Shown here one piece after another: positions 1 through 7,041 of a stretch of 9,805 nucleotides of DNA; the first letter of the stretch is position 1; each line of letters starts with the position of its first letter. Source of the DNA: a bacterium (GTDB lineage Bacteria; RUG730; JAAEPJ01); NCBI GenBank assembly GCA_024222485.1, contig JAAEPJ010000044.1, positions 1 through 9,805 on the forward strand, given 5' to 3'. Both the position numbers and the translations under genes were made by a program. The notes under the pieces were generated by a model. That model made no database searches, was not told the origin of the DNA, and saw only the letters and a program-made list of their open reading frames with translations.

Positions 1-201
1 AAAGGTAATGCGGATACAGAGCGTGTAATTAGGACTTTAAAGGAGGATTTAGTTTATCCTAATGATTGGGATAATACCGTAGAATTTCAAAGAGCTTTAG
101 CTCGTTGGATAAATGATTATAATTATGATTTTCCACATCAAAGCCTTAATTATTTAACACCTAATCAATATTATCATAAAGAACTTAAAGTTGCTTTATA
201 A
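1..201 (+). CDS. IS3-family-type transposase, C-terminal fragment (5' end outside window)
   Basis: The first 201 bases read without a stop as 66 residues ending in TAA. The segment begins KGNADTERVIRTLKEDL and continues through RWINDYNYDFPHQSLNYLTPNQYY. This is the end of a retroviral-type integrase core (rve family) as found in IS3-group transposases. The E of DTERVIRTLKED is in the position of the last acid of the DDE triad, and the W-x-x-x-YN-x-x-x-PH-x-SL-x-x-x-TP tail is typical. The protein would cut and join the element's ends. Only the 3' part is here, so intactness, length and any upstream orfA frameshift cannot be judged. The element's right end follows within about 40 bases. I am confident of the family and less sure of the subgroup. 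Confidence 0.9.
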   Translation, partial: KGNADTERVIRTLKEDLVYPNDWDNTVEFQRALARWINDYNYDFPHQSLNYLTPNQYYHKELKVAL

Positions 202-242
202 AACTCTCCCATTTTTTTCTTGACTAAAAGGGGTACATTACA
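202..242 (+). mobile_element. Right end of the IS element (putative terminal inverted repeat)
   Basis: After the transposase stop lies a short non-coding tail ending GGGGTACATTACA. Read from the other strand it starts TGTAATGTACCCC and continues CTTTTAGTCAAG. A terminus starting TG and containing TACCCC is usual for IS3-family inverted repeats, and from memory it resembles IS150-group ends. I place the boundary after CA at 242. The left end and target duplication are outside the window, so the boundary is inferred. Confidence 0.5.
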
Positions 243-245
243 GAG

Positions 246-262
246 TTTTTTTGTAACTTTTT
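246..262 (+). repeat. 17-base direct repeat, copy 1 (T7-GTAAC-T5)
   Basis: TTTTTTTGTAACTTTTT starts four bases after the inferred IS end. The same 17 bases occur at 4063-4079, on the far side of the FRG/hotdog/GGDEF block. The repeat is low in complexity apart from the GTAAC core. It may be a boundary repeat, a dispersed intergenic element, or chance in T-rich DNA. Confidence 0.4.
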
Positions 263-339
263 CAGCTTTGCTGCTTAGGTTTAATATAGAAAAGTGGTAA
301 AAAATAGTATATCAAAAATTATTGAGAGGTTCTGGAATT

Positions 340-1251
340 ATGGAAAGAATAAAAATAACATCTTATGACGACATTAAAGATATCTTAAAAGATATCTTAC
401 CAAAGGGTAAAAACTTCTTATTTAGAGGGCAACCTCAACAATGGATGGTTCAGTCGAGTGCATACCGTAGAATTGTTGATCATTTGAAGGAGTATGATTT
501 TAATGAAGAAGAGAAAAAACTTTTTTATCAAAAGAATACCTGCTCTTACCATGAGAAAATATTAAAAGGAATAGAAGACAGAATTGGAGAGCAAAATATA
601 TTAACATCGGAGATAGAGAAATTAGCATATTTTCAACATTATGGTGGAGCTACATTTTTAATAGACTTCACTGGATTGTTACAAATTGCAATTTACTTTG
701 CCATAGCAGAAGACCTTGATAAAGATGGTCAAATTTTTTGTTCTGAGCAAGCAGTTACTACCGCAAATATTAAGAATAATGCCTGCTTCAAAGGAAAAAA
801 AATAGAGGACTTAGTAAAACTTGAGAATGCTGTATATAACAATACTCGTTCGGATATCAATACAAAAGAAGAGGATCCTATGCTTTGCAGAGAATTCGCT
901 CAAAATAGTTACTTTATTTTTAACAATAAAGGGTACCTTGATAACGATCAATTTAACTATATTATCGATATTCCAAGTAGTGCCAAAAAAGAGTTTTTCG
1001 TCAAAAAATGTACACAAACAACTGTAGATGATATTAATTTGAGATTATATCCTGATTTACTGGGTTTTTGTTTACATAATTCAGTTAATCATGAAGATAA
1101 AGACATTAAAAATTTTCTTAAATGTATTTTGGAGTCTTATATAGAGAATAAGCATCCACACTTTTTAGAATACGGCATATCCATTCCTTCCCGAGAGGAA
1201 CAACGAAAAATGAGATTGGAATTTTTTAAAAATGATCTTAGAATTTTTTAA
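340..1251 (+). CDS. FRG-domain protein
   Basis: A 303-residue protein. I chose ATG 340 because GAGAGG at 324-329 is well placed before it; the TTG at 322 would overlap that site. FRG-domain features: FLFRGQ at residues 26-31 (the motif that names the family), LAYFQHYGGATFLIDFT at about 95-111 (matching the family's QHhGxPTxLLDwT block), and LYPDLLG at 236-242 (matching the late FPDLxG block). No signal peptide or membrane segment is seen, so it should be cytoplasmic. The biochemical function of FRG domains is not settled; they are frequent in mobile and defence-type contexts. It is first of three closely spaced genes, 15 bases before the hotdog gene. Its C-terminal IPSREEQRK stretch recurs in a broken copy at 3973-4014. 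I am confident of the family; no role is assigned. Confidence 0.85.
   Translation: MERIKITSYDDIKDILKDILPKGKNFLFRGQPQQWMVQSSAYRRIVDHLKEYDFNEEEKKLFYQKNTCSYHEKILKGIEDRIGEQNILTSEIEKLAYFQHYGGATFLIDFTGLLQIAIYFAIAEDLDKDGQIFCSEQAVTTANIKNNACFKGKKIEDLVKLENAVYNNTRSDINTKEEDPMLCREFAQNSYFIFNNKGYLDNDQFNYIIDIPSSAKKEFFVKKCTQTTVDDINLRLYPDLLGFCLHNSVNHEDKDIKNFLKCILESYIENKHPHFLEYGISIPSREEQRKMRLEFFKNDLRIF
376..399 (+). repeat. Two tandem copies of a 12-base palindromic unit inside the FRG gene
   Basis: AAAGATATCTTA is present twice back to back at 376-387 and 388-399, encoding KDIL twice (read-through as IKDILKDIL). Each unit contains the palindrome AAGATATCTT. Being in frame near the 5' end of the gene, it is probably a small coding duplication. 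Confidence 0.6.
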
Positions 1252-1266
1252 AAATAGAGGTTTAAT

Positions 1267-2259
1267 ATGATAACAATTTTAGAACAACGACAAAATTTAC
1301 GACGACAACAACAATATACTCGAGAAACTGACATTTATCAAAATAATCAAAGAAATCAAAAAAGGCGGAAAAACGATGTTTTAGAAAAAGAAATTTTATC
1401 AAAAATTGCAGTGAATCTACCATATTTTGCTTTGAACAATTTAGAAGAAACTGTAGATGGATTTTTCAAAGCTAACATTCCAATAGAACAGCCTTTAGGT
1501 TGTGAAATATCCCCTATTACTGCAGGAGAAACCTCAAGACATTTAGCCATATTAGGTAGTTGTGCAATAGCCAATAATGAGAAAAAGAAATCTGCTAAAA
1601 ATTATCATTTAGCTACTAAGGCTATTTATAAAAGACATTTAACAAATGTGAAATTTGAAAAACTATTTGGTATTGCAAAAATAGAAGAGGTTAACAAAAG
1701 AACAAAAAAAGCTTACACACAGTTAATTAATGAAAAACAAGAGATCATCACAACACTGGATGTTGAATATACTTTGTTATCTAAAAAACTTTTTGAGAAA
1801 CAATTTCAAGACTATAAAATTGATTTAAGAAACAATAATAAAAATTTAGATATACAAAAAAATAGACAAAATTTTTATACAAAACTTTTGAATTTACCAA
1901 GTATTGAAAATTCAGATGATTTAAGTTTCTCGGTAGATTTAGGGGTTATAAATTCAGATATGTGTATGGGGCATTTCCCGAAATATCCTGCGTTTCCTGT
2001 GGCATTTTCTGCAAACATCATTACTTCCTTATCTGCAGTTTTTTTAAAAGAAAACATTATCAAAAAAAATAATATAAAAATTTTAGGAAAATCTAGCGTT
2101 ATTCATGCTTATCAATTACTTTTTGCCGGCACTGATATACAAATTAAATGCCGTTTAAAAAATCAAAAAGGTAATATTTTTACTTTTGAAGCACACTTTT
2201 TAAATAAAGAAAATACGATTATAAATTTTCATTATGAGCTTATAGCTATATCTACATGA
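1267..2259 (+). CDS. Putative double-hotdog-fold protein (AfsA/FabZ-like)
   Basis: A 330-residue protein starting at ATG 1267, six bases after AGAGG (1256-1260). The first 40 residues are basic and rich in Q, R and N. The middle contains GCEISPITAGETSRHLAILG (about 78-97), which resembles the acid/arginine patch of AfsA-like hotdog domains. Near the C-terminus GHFPKYPAFP (235-244) follows the FabA/FabZ dehydratase pattern GHFPxxPxxP, then comes a hydrophobic helix (NIITSLSAVF) and beta-rich sequence. Two hotdog units in one chain would match the length. Hotdog enzymes act on acyl-CoA or acyl-ACP thioesters (dehydration, hydrolysis, or butenolide synthesis in AfsA). I cannot tell which reaction applies, or whether it is catalytic. 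It lies between FRG and GGDEF genes with short gaps, suggesting shared transcription. The fold is moderately supported; the activity is unknown. Confidence 0.55.
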   Translation: MITILEQRQNLRRQQQYTRETDIYQNNQRNQKRRKNDVLEKEILSKIAVNLPYFALNNLEETVDGFFKANIPIEQPLGCEISPITAGETSRHLAILGSCAIANNEKKKSAKNYHLATKAIYKRHLTNVKFEKLFGIAKIEEVNKRTKKAYTQLINEKQEIITTLDVEYTLLSKKLFEKQFQDYKIDLRNNNKNLDIQKNRQNFYTKLLNLPSIENSDDLSFSVDLGVINSDMCMGHFPKYPAFPVAFSANIITSLSAVFLKENIIKKNNIKILGKSSVIHAYQLLFAGTDIQIKCRLKNQKGNIFTFEAHFLNKENTIINFHYELIAIST

Positions 2260-2272
2260 TTAAGGGGAAAAA

Positions 2273-3949
2273 ATGATTAATTTAAATTTATTATTTTTGT
2301 TGGGTAATTTTTTAGCAATTTCGACAAGTTTTGTGATTGCTGTGTTTATCTATTGCACCTCTTCTTTTAAAGATAAAACAAAAATTGCTTTTATCGTTCT
2401 TAATTTATTAATTTGTTTTTGGTGTTTTTGTCCTATTTTAATTAATATAGATTTTATTCCCCATAAATTAATTATTCAAAAATTCTCATATATTTTTGCT
2501 TTATTTTTATTGCCAGTTTTTGCTGAGATTGTTTTAGTTGTAGAACCTAAAATTAGAATTTTTAAAAATTTTCTTTATCTTGTAAGTTACACATTTTTAA
2601 TTTTATTACCAACTAAATATTTTATAGAAGGTATTGTTTTAGTGCAAAATTTATATCAAAGTAAGCCAGGGATTGTGTACTATTTCTTTATAGGTTATTT
2701 TGGATTAAGTGCGGCAATTTTATTAGTTATTCTTTACAAATCGTTTATAAAACATAAAAGCCTTGAAACTTGGTCTTATAAAAGGGATGTTTCGAAATTT
2801 TTATTATTTGGTTATGGATTAGAATACTTCGCAGGTTTAATTTATTTTTTAACAATTCTACAAATAATTCCTTTATATTCTTTTGCAGGGTACATCACTT
2901 GTATTGGTGTGATAATGTTGTTTTTTGTGTATTACACTATGCTTAAAGATGATTTTAGGATACACCATGAACAAAAACAAACAGAGCTACAACAATATAT
3001 TACCGAAACTACTAAGACTTTAATTGAACTAAACGACATTGCAAAACTTTCTAAAAATATAAAAAGTTTATTAAAACGCAATACAAACGCTAGTAAAATT
3101 ATTGTTTTTTTTATTGAAAAAGATAAATATGTAAATTATGGAGATTCTAATCGTCAGGCTATTCCAGATACTCATCTATTAATTGAAATTTTAACCTCAC
3201 AGCATAAAAAAATTCATACGCAAGAAGTCAAAAAATGGGCACAAGAAATTAAAACTAAAACTTTTACAGAACTTAATATCTACTTAAATCAAAACGATTT
3301 AGAGTATATTATCCCTTTATTTTTTGGGGGCTTAATTGGTTTTATTGGGGTTGGTTATAAAATAGATAAAAGTCAATATCAGTGCATTGATATTCAGATA
3401 TTTGATTTAGTAAGTTACAGTGCTTCAATTGCTTTACAAAATATTTTACTTTTAACAAGCAGTATTAAAGATGATTTAACGGGGCTCTATAATAAAAATT
3501 TTTTTGATAAAAAATTAAAAGAACAAATAAGTTTGAGTTTACAGGATAAAAGTTTGTTCACTTTAATATTTTTAGACATTGATAATTTCCACAAGTTAAA
3601 CGAAATTTTAGGACACCCTAAATGTGATGAAAAATTAAGGCAATTTGCTTCATTAGCAAAAGATCATTTTAGAATTAATGATATTATTGCTAGATGGGGT
3701 GGTGAAGAGTTTGCGATTATTTTACCGCAAACAAGCTTAGATAATACAAACAATGTTGCTTTAAAATTTCTTAAACTTATTGAGGAAGAGGTGGAAATTA
3801 CAGCAAGCTGTGGTTTATCCTTTTTTGATGGAAGAGATAAAAAATATCATACACAAACTCTTGAACACTTGGAAAAACTTATAACTCAAAAAGCGGATAG
3901 CAATATGTATAAAGCTAAAAAAAATGGAAAAAATAGGGTGTTTTATTGA
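2273..3949 (+). CDS. Membrane-anchored diguanylate cyclase (7TM-like sensor, GAF-like linker, GGDEF)
   Basis: A 558-residue protein; ATG 2273 follows AAGGGG (2262-2267) by five bases. Residues 1-225 are strongly hydrophobic, with about seven membrane spans resembling the 7TM N-terminal sensor region of some histidine kinases. Residues about 235-395 look like a GAF-type domain with helical linkers (KDDLTGLYNK follows). The GGDEF domain runs about 397-558: DLTGLYNK 401-408, FLDIDNFHKLNEILGH 433-448, RIND 467-470 and GGEEF 476-480, then ADSNMYKAKKNGKN. The GGEEF signature and metal-binding acids are present, so it should convert two GTP to c-di-GMP. RxxD lies five residues before GGEEF, the standard inhibitory I-site, so product feedback is expected. 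No EAL domain is fused. It closes the three-gene cluster, 13 bases after the hotdog gene. The signal sensed is unknown. Confidence 0.92.
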   Translation: MINLNLLFLLGNFLAISTSFVIAVFIYCTSSFKDKTKIAFIVLNLLICFWCFCPILINIDFIPHKLIIQKFSYIFALFLLPVFAEIVLVVEPKIRIFKNFLYLVSYTFLILLPTKYFIEGIVLVQNLYQSKPGIVYYFFIGYFGLSAAILLVILYKSFIKHKSLETWSYKRDVSKFLLFGYGLEYFAGLIYFLTILQIIPLYSFAGYITCIGVIMLFFVYYTMLKDDFRIHHEQKQTELQQYITETTKTLIELNDIAKLSKNIKSLLKRNTNASKIIVFFIEKDKYVNYGDSNRQAIPDTHLLIEILTSQHKKIHTQEVKKWAQEIKTKTFTELNIYLNQNDLEYIIPLFFGGLIGFIGVGYKIDKSQYQCIDIQIFDLVSYSASIALQNILLLTSSIKDDLTGLYNKNFFDKKLKEQISLSLQDKSLFTLIFLDIDNFHKLNEILGHPKCDEKLRQFASLAKDHFRINDIIARWGGEEFAIILPQTSLDNTNNVALKFLKLIEEEVEITASCGLSFFDGRDKKYHTQTLEHLEKLITQKADSNMYKAKKNGKNRVFY

Positions 3950-3972
3950 GGTTAAATTTTAAAAAAAAACAC

Positions 3973-4014
3973 GACATATACATTCCTTCTCCAAAGGAAC
4001 AACAAAAAAAATAA
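3973..4014 (+). pseudogene. Remnant copy of the FRG gene's 3' end
   Basis: One frame reads DIYIPSPKEQQKK followed by two stops (TAA 4012-4014, TAA 4015-4017). It aligns with GISIPSREEQRKM near the end of the FRG protein, and the DNA matches closely too: CATTCCTTC and GGAACAAC are identical in both, with most of about 41 positions the same. No start, ribosome binding site or upstream homology is visible; before it lies only an A-rich run after the GGDEF stop. I read it as the leftover of a second FRG gene or of a partial duplication. The IPS-x-x-EQ pattern also occurs in type I restriction HsdS subunits, so an hsdS relic is a weaker alternative. Confidence 0.5.
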
Positions 4015-4062
4015 TAAATTTGATAATTATTATTATTTTTCTTTCCTATTAACGCACAATAT

Positions 4063-4079
4063 TTTTTTTGTAACTTTTT
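4063..4079 (+). repeat. 17-base direct repeat, copy 2 (T7-GTAAC-T5)
   Basis: This is identical to 246-262, with one more T on the left and two more on the right here. It overlaps the left arm of the A/T hairpin at 4071-4094. Together the copies enclose the three-gene block and the FRG remnant. Confidence 0.4.
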
Positions 4080-4094
4080 TTCCAAAAAAAGTTA
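4071..4094. other. Perfect A/T inverted repeat between the GGDEF gene and mnmG
   Basis: TAACTTTTTTT (4071-4081), CC, then AAAAAAAGTTA (4084-4094) gives 11-base arms around a 2-base centre. Almost all pairs are A-T and no U-tract follows, so it is a poor terminator on the + strand. On the - strand the A-rich sequence that follows does not suit one either. It may be a cruciform or a relic of the repeat it overlaps. Confidence 0.45.
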
Positions 4095-4318
4095 ATTCGC
4101 GTATTAATTATGCCAATATCTCTCCCTTTTTGATTTTCAAGCTAAAGTCTACTTTATAATAGATATATTTTTTAATAATATATAAGATAATAAGTTGAAT
4201 TAAGTATTTAGTATATTTATTTTAAAAAGGTTTTATTATTAAAAAATATTCCCTTTTATAAAATATTGTTTCTTGATAATAATTGGATTATTAAAAGATA
4301 GTTACCGAGGGTTTTATC
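4095..4318. promoter_or_regulatory. A+T-rich leader upstream of mnmG with a candidate promoter
   Basis: The 369-base gap 3950-4318 holds the FRG remnant and the hairpin. The remaining 224 bases show no convincing ORF, tRNA or DnaA box. A possible promoter is TTGTTT (4266-4271), a 17-base spacer and TATTAA (4289-4294), which would start transcription about 18 bases before mnmG. GAGGG at 4307-4311 is the mnmG ribosome binding site. In DNA this A+T-rich the promoter match could be chance. Confidence 0.3.
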
Positions 4319-6136
4319 GTGAATAAATTTGATACAATAGTAATAGGTGCAGGTCATGCAGGCTGTGAAGCAGCCTTAGTTTCTGCTCGGATGGGTAAGC
4401 TGACAGCATTATTTACAATGAATTTAGATACCATTGCCCAGCTTTCCTGTAATCCTGCCATGGGTGGTGTTGCAAAAGGACAGATCATTCGAGAGGTTGA
4501 TGCTCTTGGCGGAGAAATTGGGAAAAATACGGACAAATCAATGATATCATTTAATATGATTAATATTAGTAAGGGGCCTGCTGTTCATTCGCCACGCGCA
4601 CAATGCGATAAACACGCTTATCATCGCCATATGAAAGTAGTTTTAGAACGCCAAAAAAACTTGGTTATTAAGCAAGATGAAATCGTTGAACTTAAAGTAG
4701 AAGGTGGTACGGTTTGTGGTGTTGTTACGAGAAATGGTCTTTTTTATGAGAGTAAAGCTGTGATCTTAACAGCAGGAACATTTTTACATGGTAAAATTTT
4801 TATTGGGAAAACAGTTTTTGAAGCGGGGCGAAGCGGTGAGTTTCCCTCGAATGAATTGGCTAAGAACATTACAAAGCTTGGGTTTAAAACTTCAAGACTA
4901 AAAACAGGTACACCCTTCCGTGTTTTAGGTTCTTCTATTAATAAAAATGAGTTGGAGGTTCATAGTGGCGATGCTAAAATTTATCCATTTTCTTTAAGCA
5001 CAGATAAACGCTCTTTAAAAAATAAAGGCGAATGTTTTATTACCTATACCAATGTAAAAACACATCAACTGATTAAAGCCAATATAGAAAAATCACCTCT
5101 TTATTCTGGTAAGATTACAGGAATAGGACCGCGTTATTGCCCCTCTATTGAAGATAAAGTTATCAAGTTTGAACATATGTTGAGGCATCAAATTTTTTTA
5201 GAACCAGAATCACTGGACTCAGATGAGATTTACTGTAATGGTATTTCATCAAGCCTGCCTGAGGATGTGCAGACTGACTTTTTGCGTACGATCAAAGGTC
5301 TTGAAGATGCTATTATTATGCGTGTGGGCTATGCGATTGAATATGATTTTTATCAGCCAACTCAGCTTAAAGCAACACTGGAAACAAAGTTGATATCTGG
5401 GCTTTATTTTGCAGGGCAGGTCAATGGGACTACAGGGTATGAGGAAGCGGCAGCACAGGGTTTTATGGCAGGGATTAATGCCATTTTAAAGATAGAGGAG
5501 AAAGCCCCCTTTATTTTAAAGCGTAGCGAGGCTTATATTGGAGTTTTAATTGATGATCTTGTGACAAAAGGTGTGCTTGATCCTTATCGGATGTTTACAT
5601 CGCGTGCAGAGTATCGTTTGCTTTTAAGAAATGATAATGTGGATGAGCGGTTATTTCACTATGGTGCTGGTTTTGGGTTAATAGATCAGGGGCTTTATCA
5701 AAGTTATTTGGATTACCGTAAAACTTTAGATAATATTAAAATTATATTAGAAAAAAATAATCAAGCTCAAAAAATTCGCCAAGATGCTGATTATGTCGGT
5801 TGGGTGGAAATGATAGATAAGGACTTGTTTAGCCCCATAGCTGAAGATAGCTATTGGGATTTGGATTGTCTTATTCGTAATACAAACATTGAGATAAAAT
5901 ATGCAGGATATATTAAAAGGCAGATCGCTGATGTCTTACGGATGGAAAAACTTGAAAATAGAAAGATTCCTGAGGATATAGATTATGATCAGTTGGGGAG
6001 TTTGTTAACAGAGACTAAGGCAAAGCTTAAAGAAATTAAACCACGAACCATTGGTCAGGCAACTAGAATTTCTGGTGTTAATCCAAGCGATATTTCTCTT
6101 ATAAATATTTGGCTTGAAAAAAAGAGACGAGAATAG
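4319..6136 (+). CDS. mnmG: tRNA uridine-5-carboxymethylaminomethyl modification enzyme MnmG (GidA)
   Basis: A 605-residue protein beginning at GTG 4319, eight bases after GAGGG. MnmG works with the GTPase MnmE to install carboxymethylaminomethyl groups on U34 of certain tRNAs, using FAD, NADH and methylene-THF in the cytoplasm. Family hallmarks are complete: FAD-binding GAGHAGCE at 10-17, CNPAMGG at 44-50, [13 protein letters not shown] at 85-97, [12 protein letters not shown] at 152-163, [11 protein letters not shown] at 270-280, [15 protein letters not shown] at 367-381, [15 protein letters not shown] at 426-440, and the C-terminal tRNA/MnmE-binding helices with YAGYIKRQ at 528-535 and [13 protein letters not shown] at 575-587. 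C44 and C274 match the family's two conserved cysteines. Length is close to the family's usual 620-630. mnmE is not in the window. It precedes rsmG, an order common near replication origins. Confidence 0.98.
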   Translation: MNKFDTIVIGAGHAGCEAALVSARMGKLTALFTMNLDTIAQLSCNPAMGGVAKGQIIREVDALGGEIGKNTDKSMISFNMINISKGPAVHSPRAQCDKHAYHRHMKVVLERQKNLVIKQDEIVELKVEGGTVCGVVTRNGLFYESKAVILTAGTFLHGKIFIGKTVFEAGRSGEFPSNELAKNITKLGFKTSRLKTGTPFRVLGSSINKNELEVHSGDAKIYPFSLSTDKRSLKNKGECFITYTNVKTHQLIKANIEKSPLYSGKITGIGPRYCPSIEDKVIKFEHMLRHQIFLEPESLDSDEIYCNGISSSLPEDVQTDFLRTIKGLEDAIIMRVGYAIEYDFYQPTQLKATLETKLISGLYFAGQVNGTTGYEEAAAQGFMAGINAILKIEEKAPFILKRSEAYIGVLIDDLVTKGVLDPYRMFTSRAEYRLLLRNDNVDERLFHYGAGFGLIDQGLYQSYLDYRKTLDNIKIILEKNNQAQKIRQDADYVGWVEMIDKDLFSPIAEDSYWDLDCLIRNTNIEIKYAGYIKRQIADVLRMEKLENRKIPEDIDYDQLGSLLTETKAKLKEIKPRTIGQATRISGVNPSDISLINIWLEKKRRE

Positions 6137-6155
6137 CTGTTCTCTATGAGGATAG

Positions 6156-6203
6156 GTGTTGCACAGAATAATGTTTCATGTGAAACATTATTCTGTGCAA
6201 CAC
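6156..6203. promoter_or_regulatory. parS-like centromere site within a 48-base inverted repeat
   Basis: Left arm 6156-6178 and right arm 6181-6203 are perfect 23-base complements around a central TG. The core TGTTTCATGTGAAACA (6172-6187) differs at one base from the ParB-binding parS consensus TGTTTCACGTGAAACA. Position between mnmG and rsmG agrees with parS sites clustering near oriC. The arms extend well beyond the 16-base core, which is unusual. The dyad could also form a strong RNA hairpin after mnmG, but no U-tract follows, so intrinsic termination is less likely. No parA or parB is seen in the window. Confidence 0.7.
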
Positions 6204-6214
6204 TTGTATTTGTA

Positions 6215-6242
6215 TTGTTGGTGTTTAATGATAAGGTATATT
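6215..6242 (+). promoter_or_regulatory. Candidate rsmG promoter
   Basis: TTGTTG (6215-6220) and TATATT (6237-6242) are 16 bases apart, between the parS-like dyad and rsmG. Transcription would begin near 6249, just before the leader hairpin. The -10 is one base from consensus and the -35 is weak, so this is only a candidate. Confidence 0.3.
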
Positions 6243-6250
6243 AGGGGTTT

Positions 6251-6269
6251 CTTTCTGGGAAACAGAAAG
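6251..6269 (+). promoter_or_regulatory. Leader hairpin upstream of rsmG
   Basis: CTTTCTG (6251-6257), loop GGAAA, and CAGAAAG (6263-6269) form a perfect 7-base-pair stem 43 bases before the rsmG start. It could cap or stabilise the mRNA 5' end. No U-tract follows, so it is not a terminator. Confidence 0.4.
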
Positions 6270-6312
6270 GTAGTGAGGATGCTAGTTAATAGCAATTTTG
6301 AAAGGGTGGAGT

Positions 6313-6948
6313 ATGGATTTTGACTATAGAGATAATTTAAAATCACTTAATATGGCTCTATTAGATAATGATAAAATAGTTAAAATAATTGGGTATATAG
6401 ATTTTTTAAAAAATGAGAATGAGAAGAAAAATCTTATTTCACGCAAGGCGAATGATCAGGATATTTTTAGGTTTATTGGGAGTTCCTTGGTTTTTGCTAA
6501 ATATATTGCAGATTTTAATGTTGCTAAAGTTTTAGATATTGGTAGTGGTGCAGGTTTTCCTGCTGTTATTTGTGCTATTTGTTTGCCAGAGGTTTGTTTT
6601 TCTGTTATGGATTCAACGCAGAAGAAAATTGATTTTTTATATGATGTTGCAAGCCATTTAGGTTTAGGGAATATTGAGTGTTTCTGGGGGCGTATTGAGG
6701 ATTTCGGAGGTGCTAAAGGATTAAAAGAAGATTTCGATATTTGTACTGCAATGGCCGTAGGGGGAATTGAGCTAACAACTGGATATGCTTTTCCTTTTTT
6801 GAGAAAAGGTGGGGTATTTTTGACAATTAAATCATATAATCAAGAAAAAGAATTTGAAGAGGCAATGAAATTTGTAGCAAGTAAGAGTTTAGAAATGCAG
6901 ATCAAGAAAGAAGAAGAAGTTGAGAGTTTTTTACTGGTTATTTCTTGA
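6313..6948 (+). CDS. rsmG: 16S rRNA (guanine-N7) methyltransferase RsmG (GidB)
   Basis: A 211-residue protein, near the family's normal length. I prefer ATG 6313 over the in-frame TTG 6298 because AAAGGG (6301-6306) sits six bases before it. RsmG methylates N7 of G527 in 16S rRNA using S-adenosylmethionine. The SAM motif VLDIGSGAGFP (73-83) and MDSTQKKIDFL (99-109) match the family well. Differences: the usual RHxxDS block reads RFIGSS (53-58), and the usual (S/T)RA after the third strand reads TAMA (145-148). These may reduce activity or mark a divergent lineage. It lies downstream of mnmG, as usual, but no parA/parB follows. The nearest upstream features are a candidate promoter and a hairpin. 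Identity is confident; normal activity is less certain. Confidence 0.92.
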   Translation: MDFDYRDNLKSLNMALLDNDKIVKIIGYIDFLKNENEKKNLISRKANDQDIFRFIGSSLVFAKYIADFNVAKVLDIGSGAGFPAVICAICLPEVCFSVMDSTQKKIDFLYDVASHLGLGNIECFWGRIEDFGGAKGLKEDFDICTAMAVGGIELTTGYAFPFLRKGGVFLTIKSYNQEKEFEEAMKFVASKSLEMQIKKEEEVESFLLVIS

Positions 6949-7041
6949 GGGTAGTTTGTGTTTTGGGGTTGATAGAATTTTTTGTAGTGTTTTTGTGGGA
7001 GCTCTATTAATGCTACTTAATAATTGAAAGGTTTGAGAATA

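Noticed and set aside
220-225. TTGACT in the IS end as an outward -35 that might drive the FRG gene
   Set aside because: No acceptable -10 lies 16-18 bases downstream (about 242-250).
811-1027. Short ORFs on both strands inside the FRG gene
   Set aside because: They overlap a frame with clear FRG motifs, lack ribosome binding sites and have no recognisable content.
3950-4318. Replication origin in the gap before mnmG
   Set aside because: The gap is A+T-rich and next to mnmG, but I found no DnaA box (TTATCCACA-like) cluster.
4354-4536. 60-codon antisense ORF in mnmG
   Set aside because: It is the shadow of the highly conserved MnmG N-terminus.
6156-6203. Intrinsic terminator for mnmG
   Set aside because: The dyad is strong but no U-tract follows, and the centre matches parS; a secondary terminator role remains possible.
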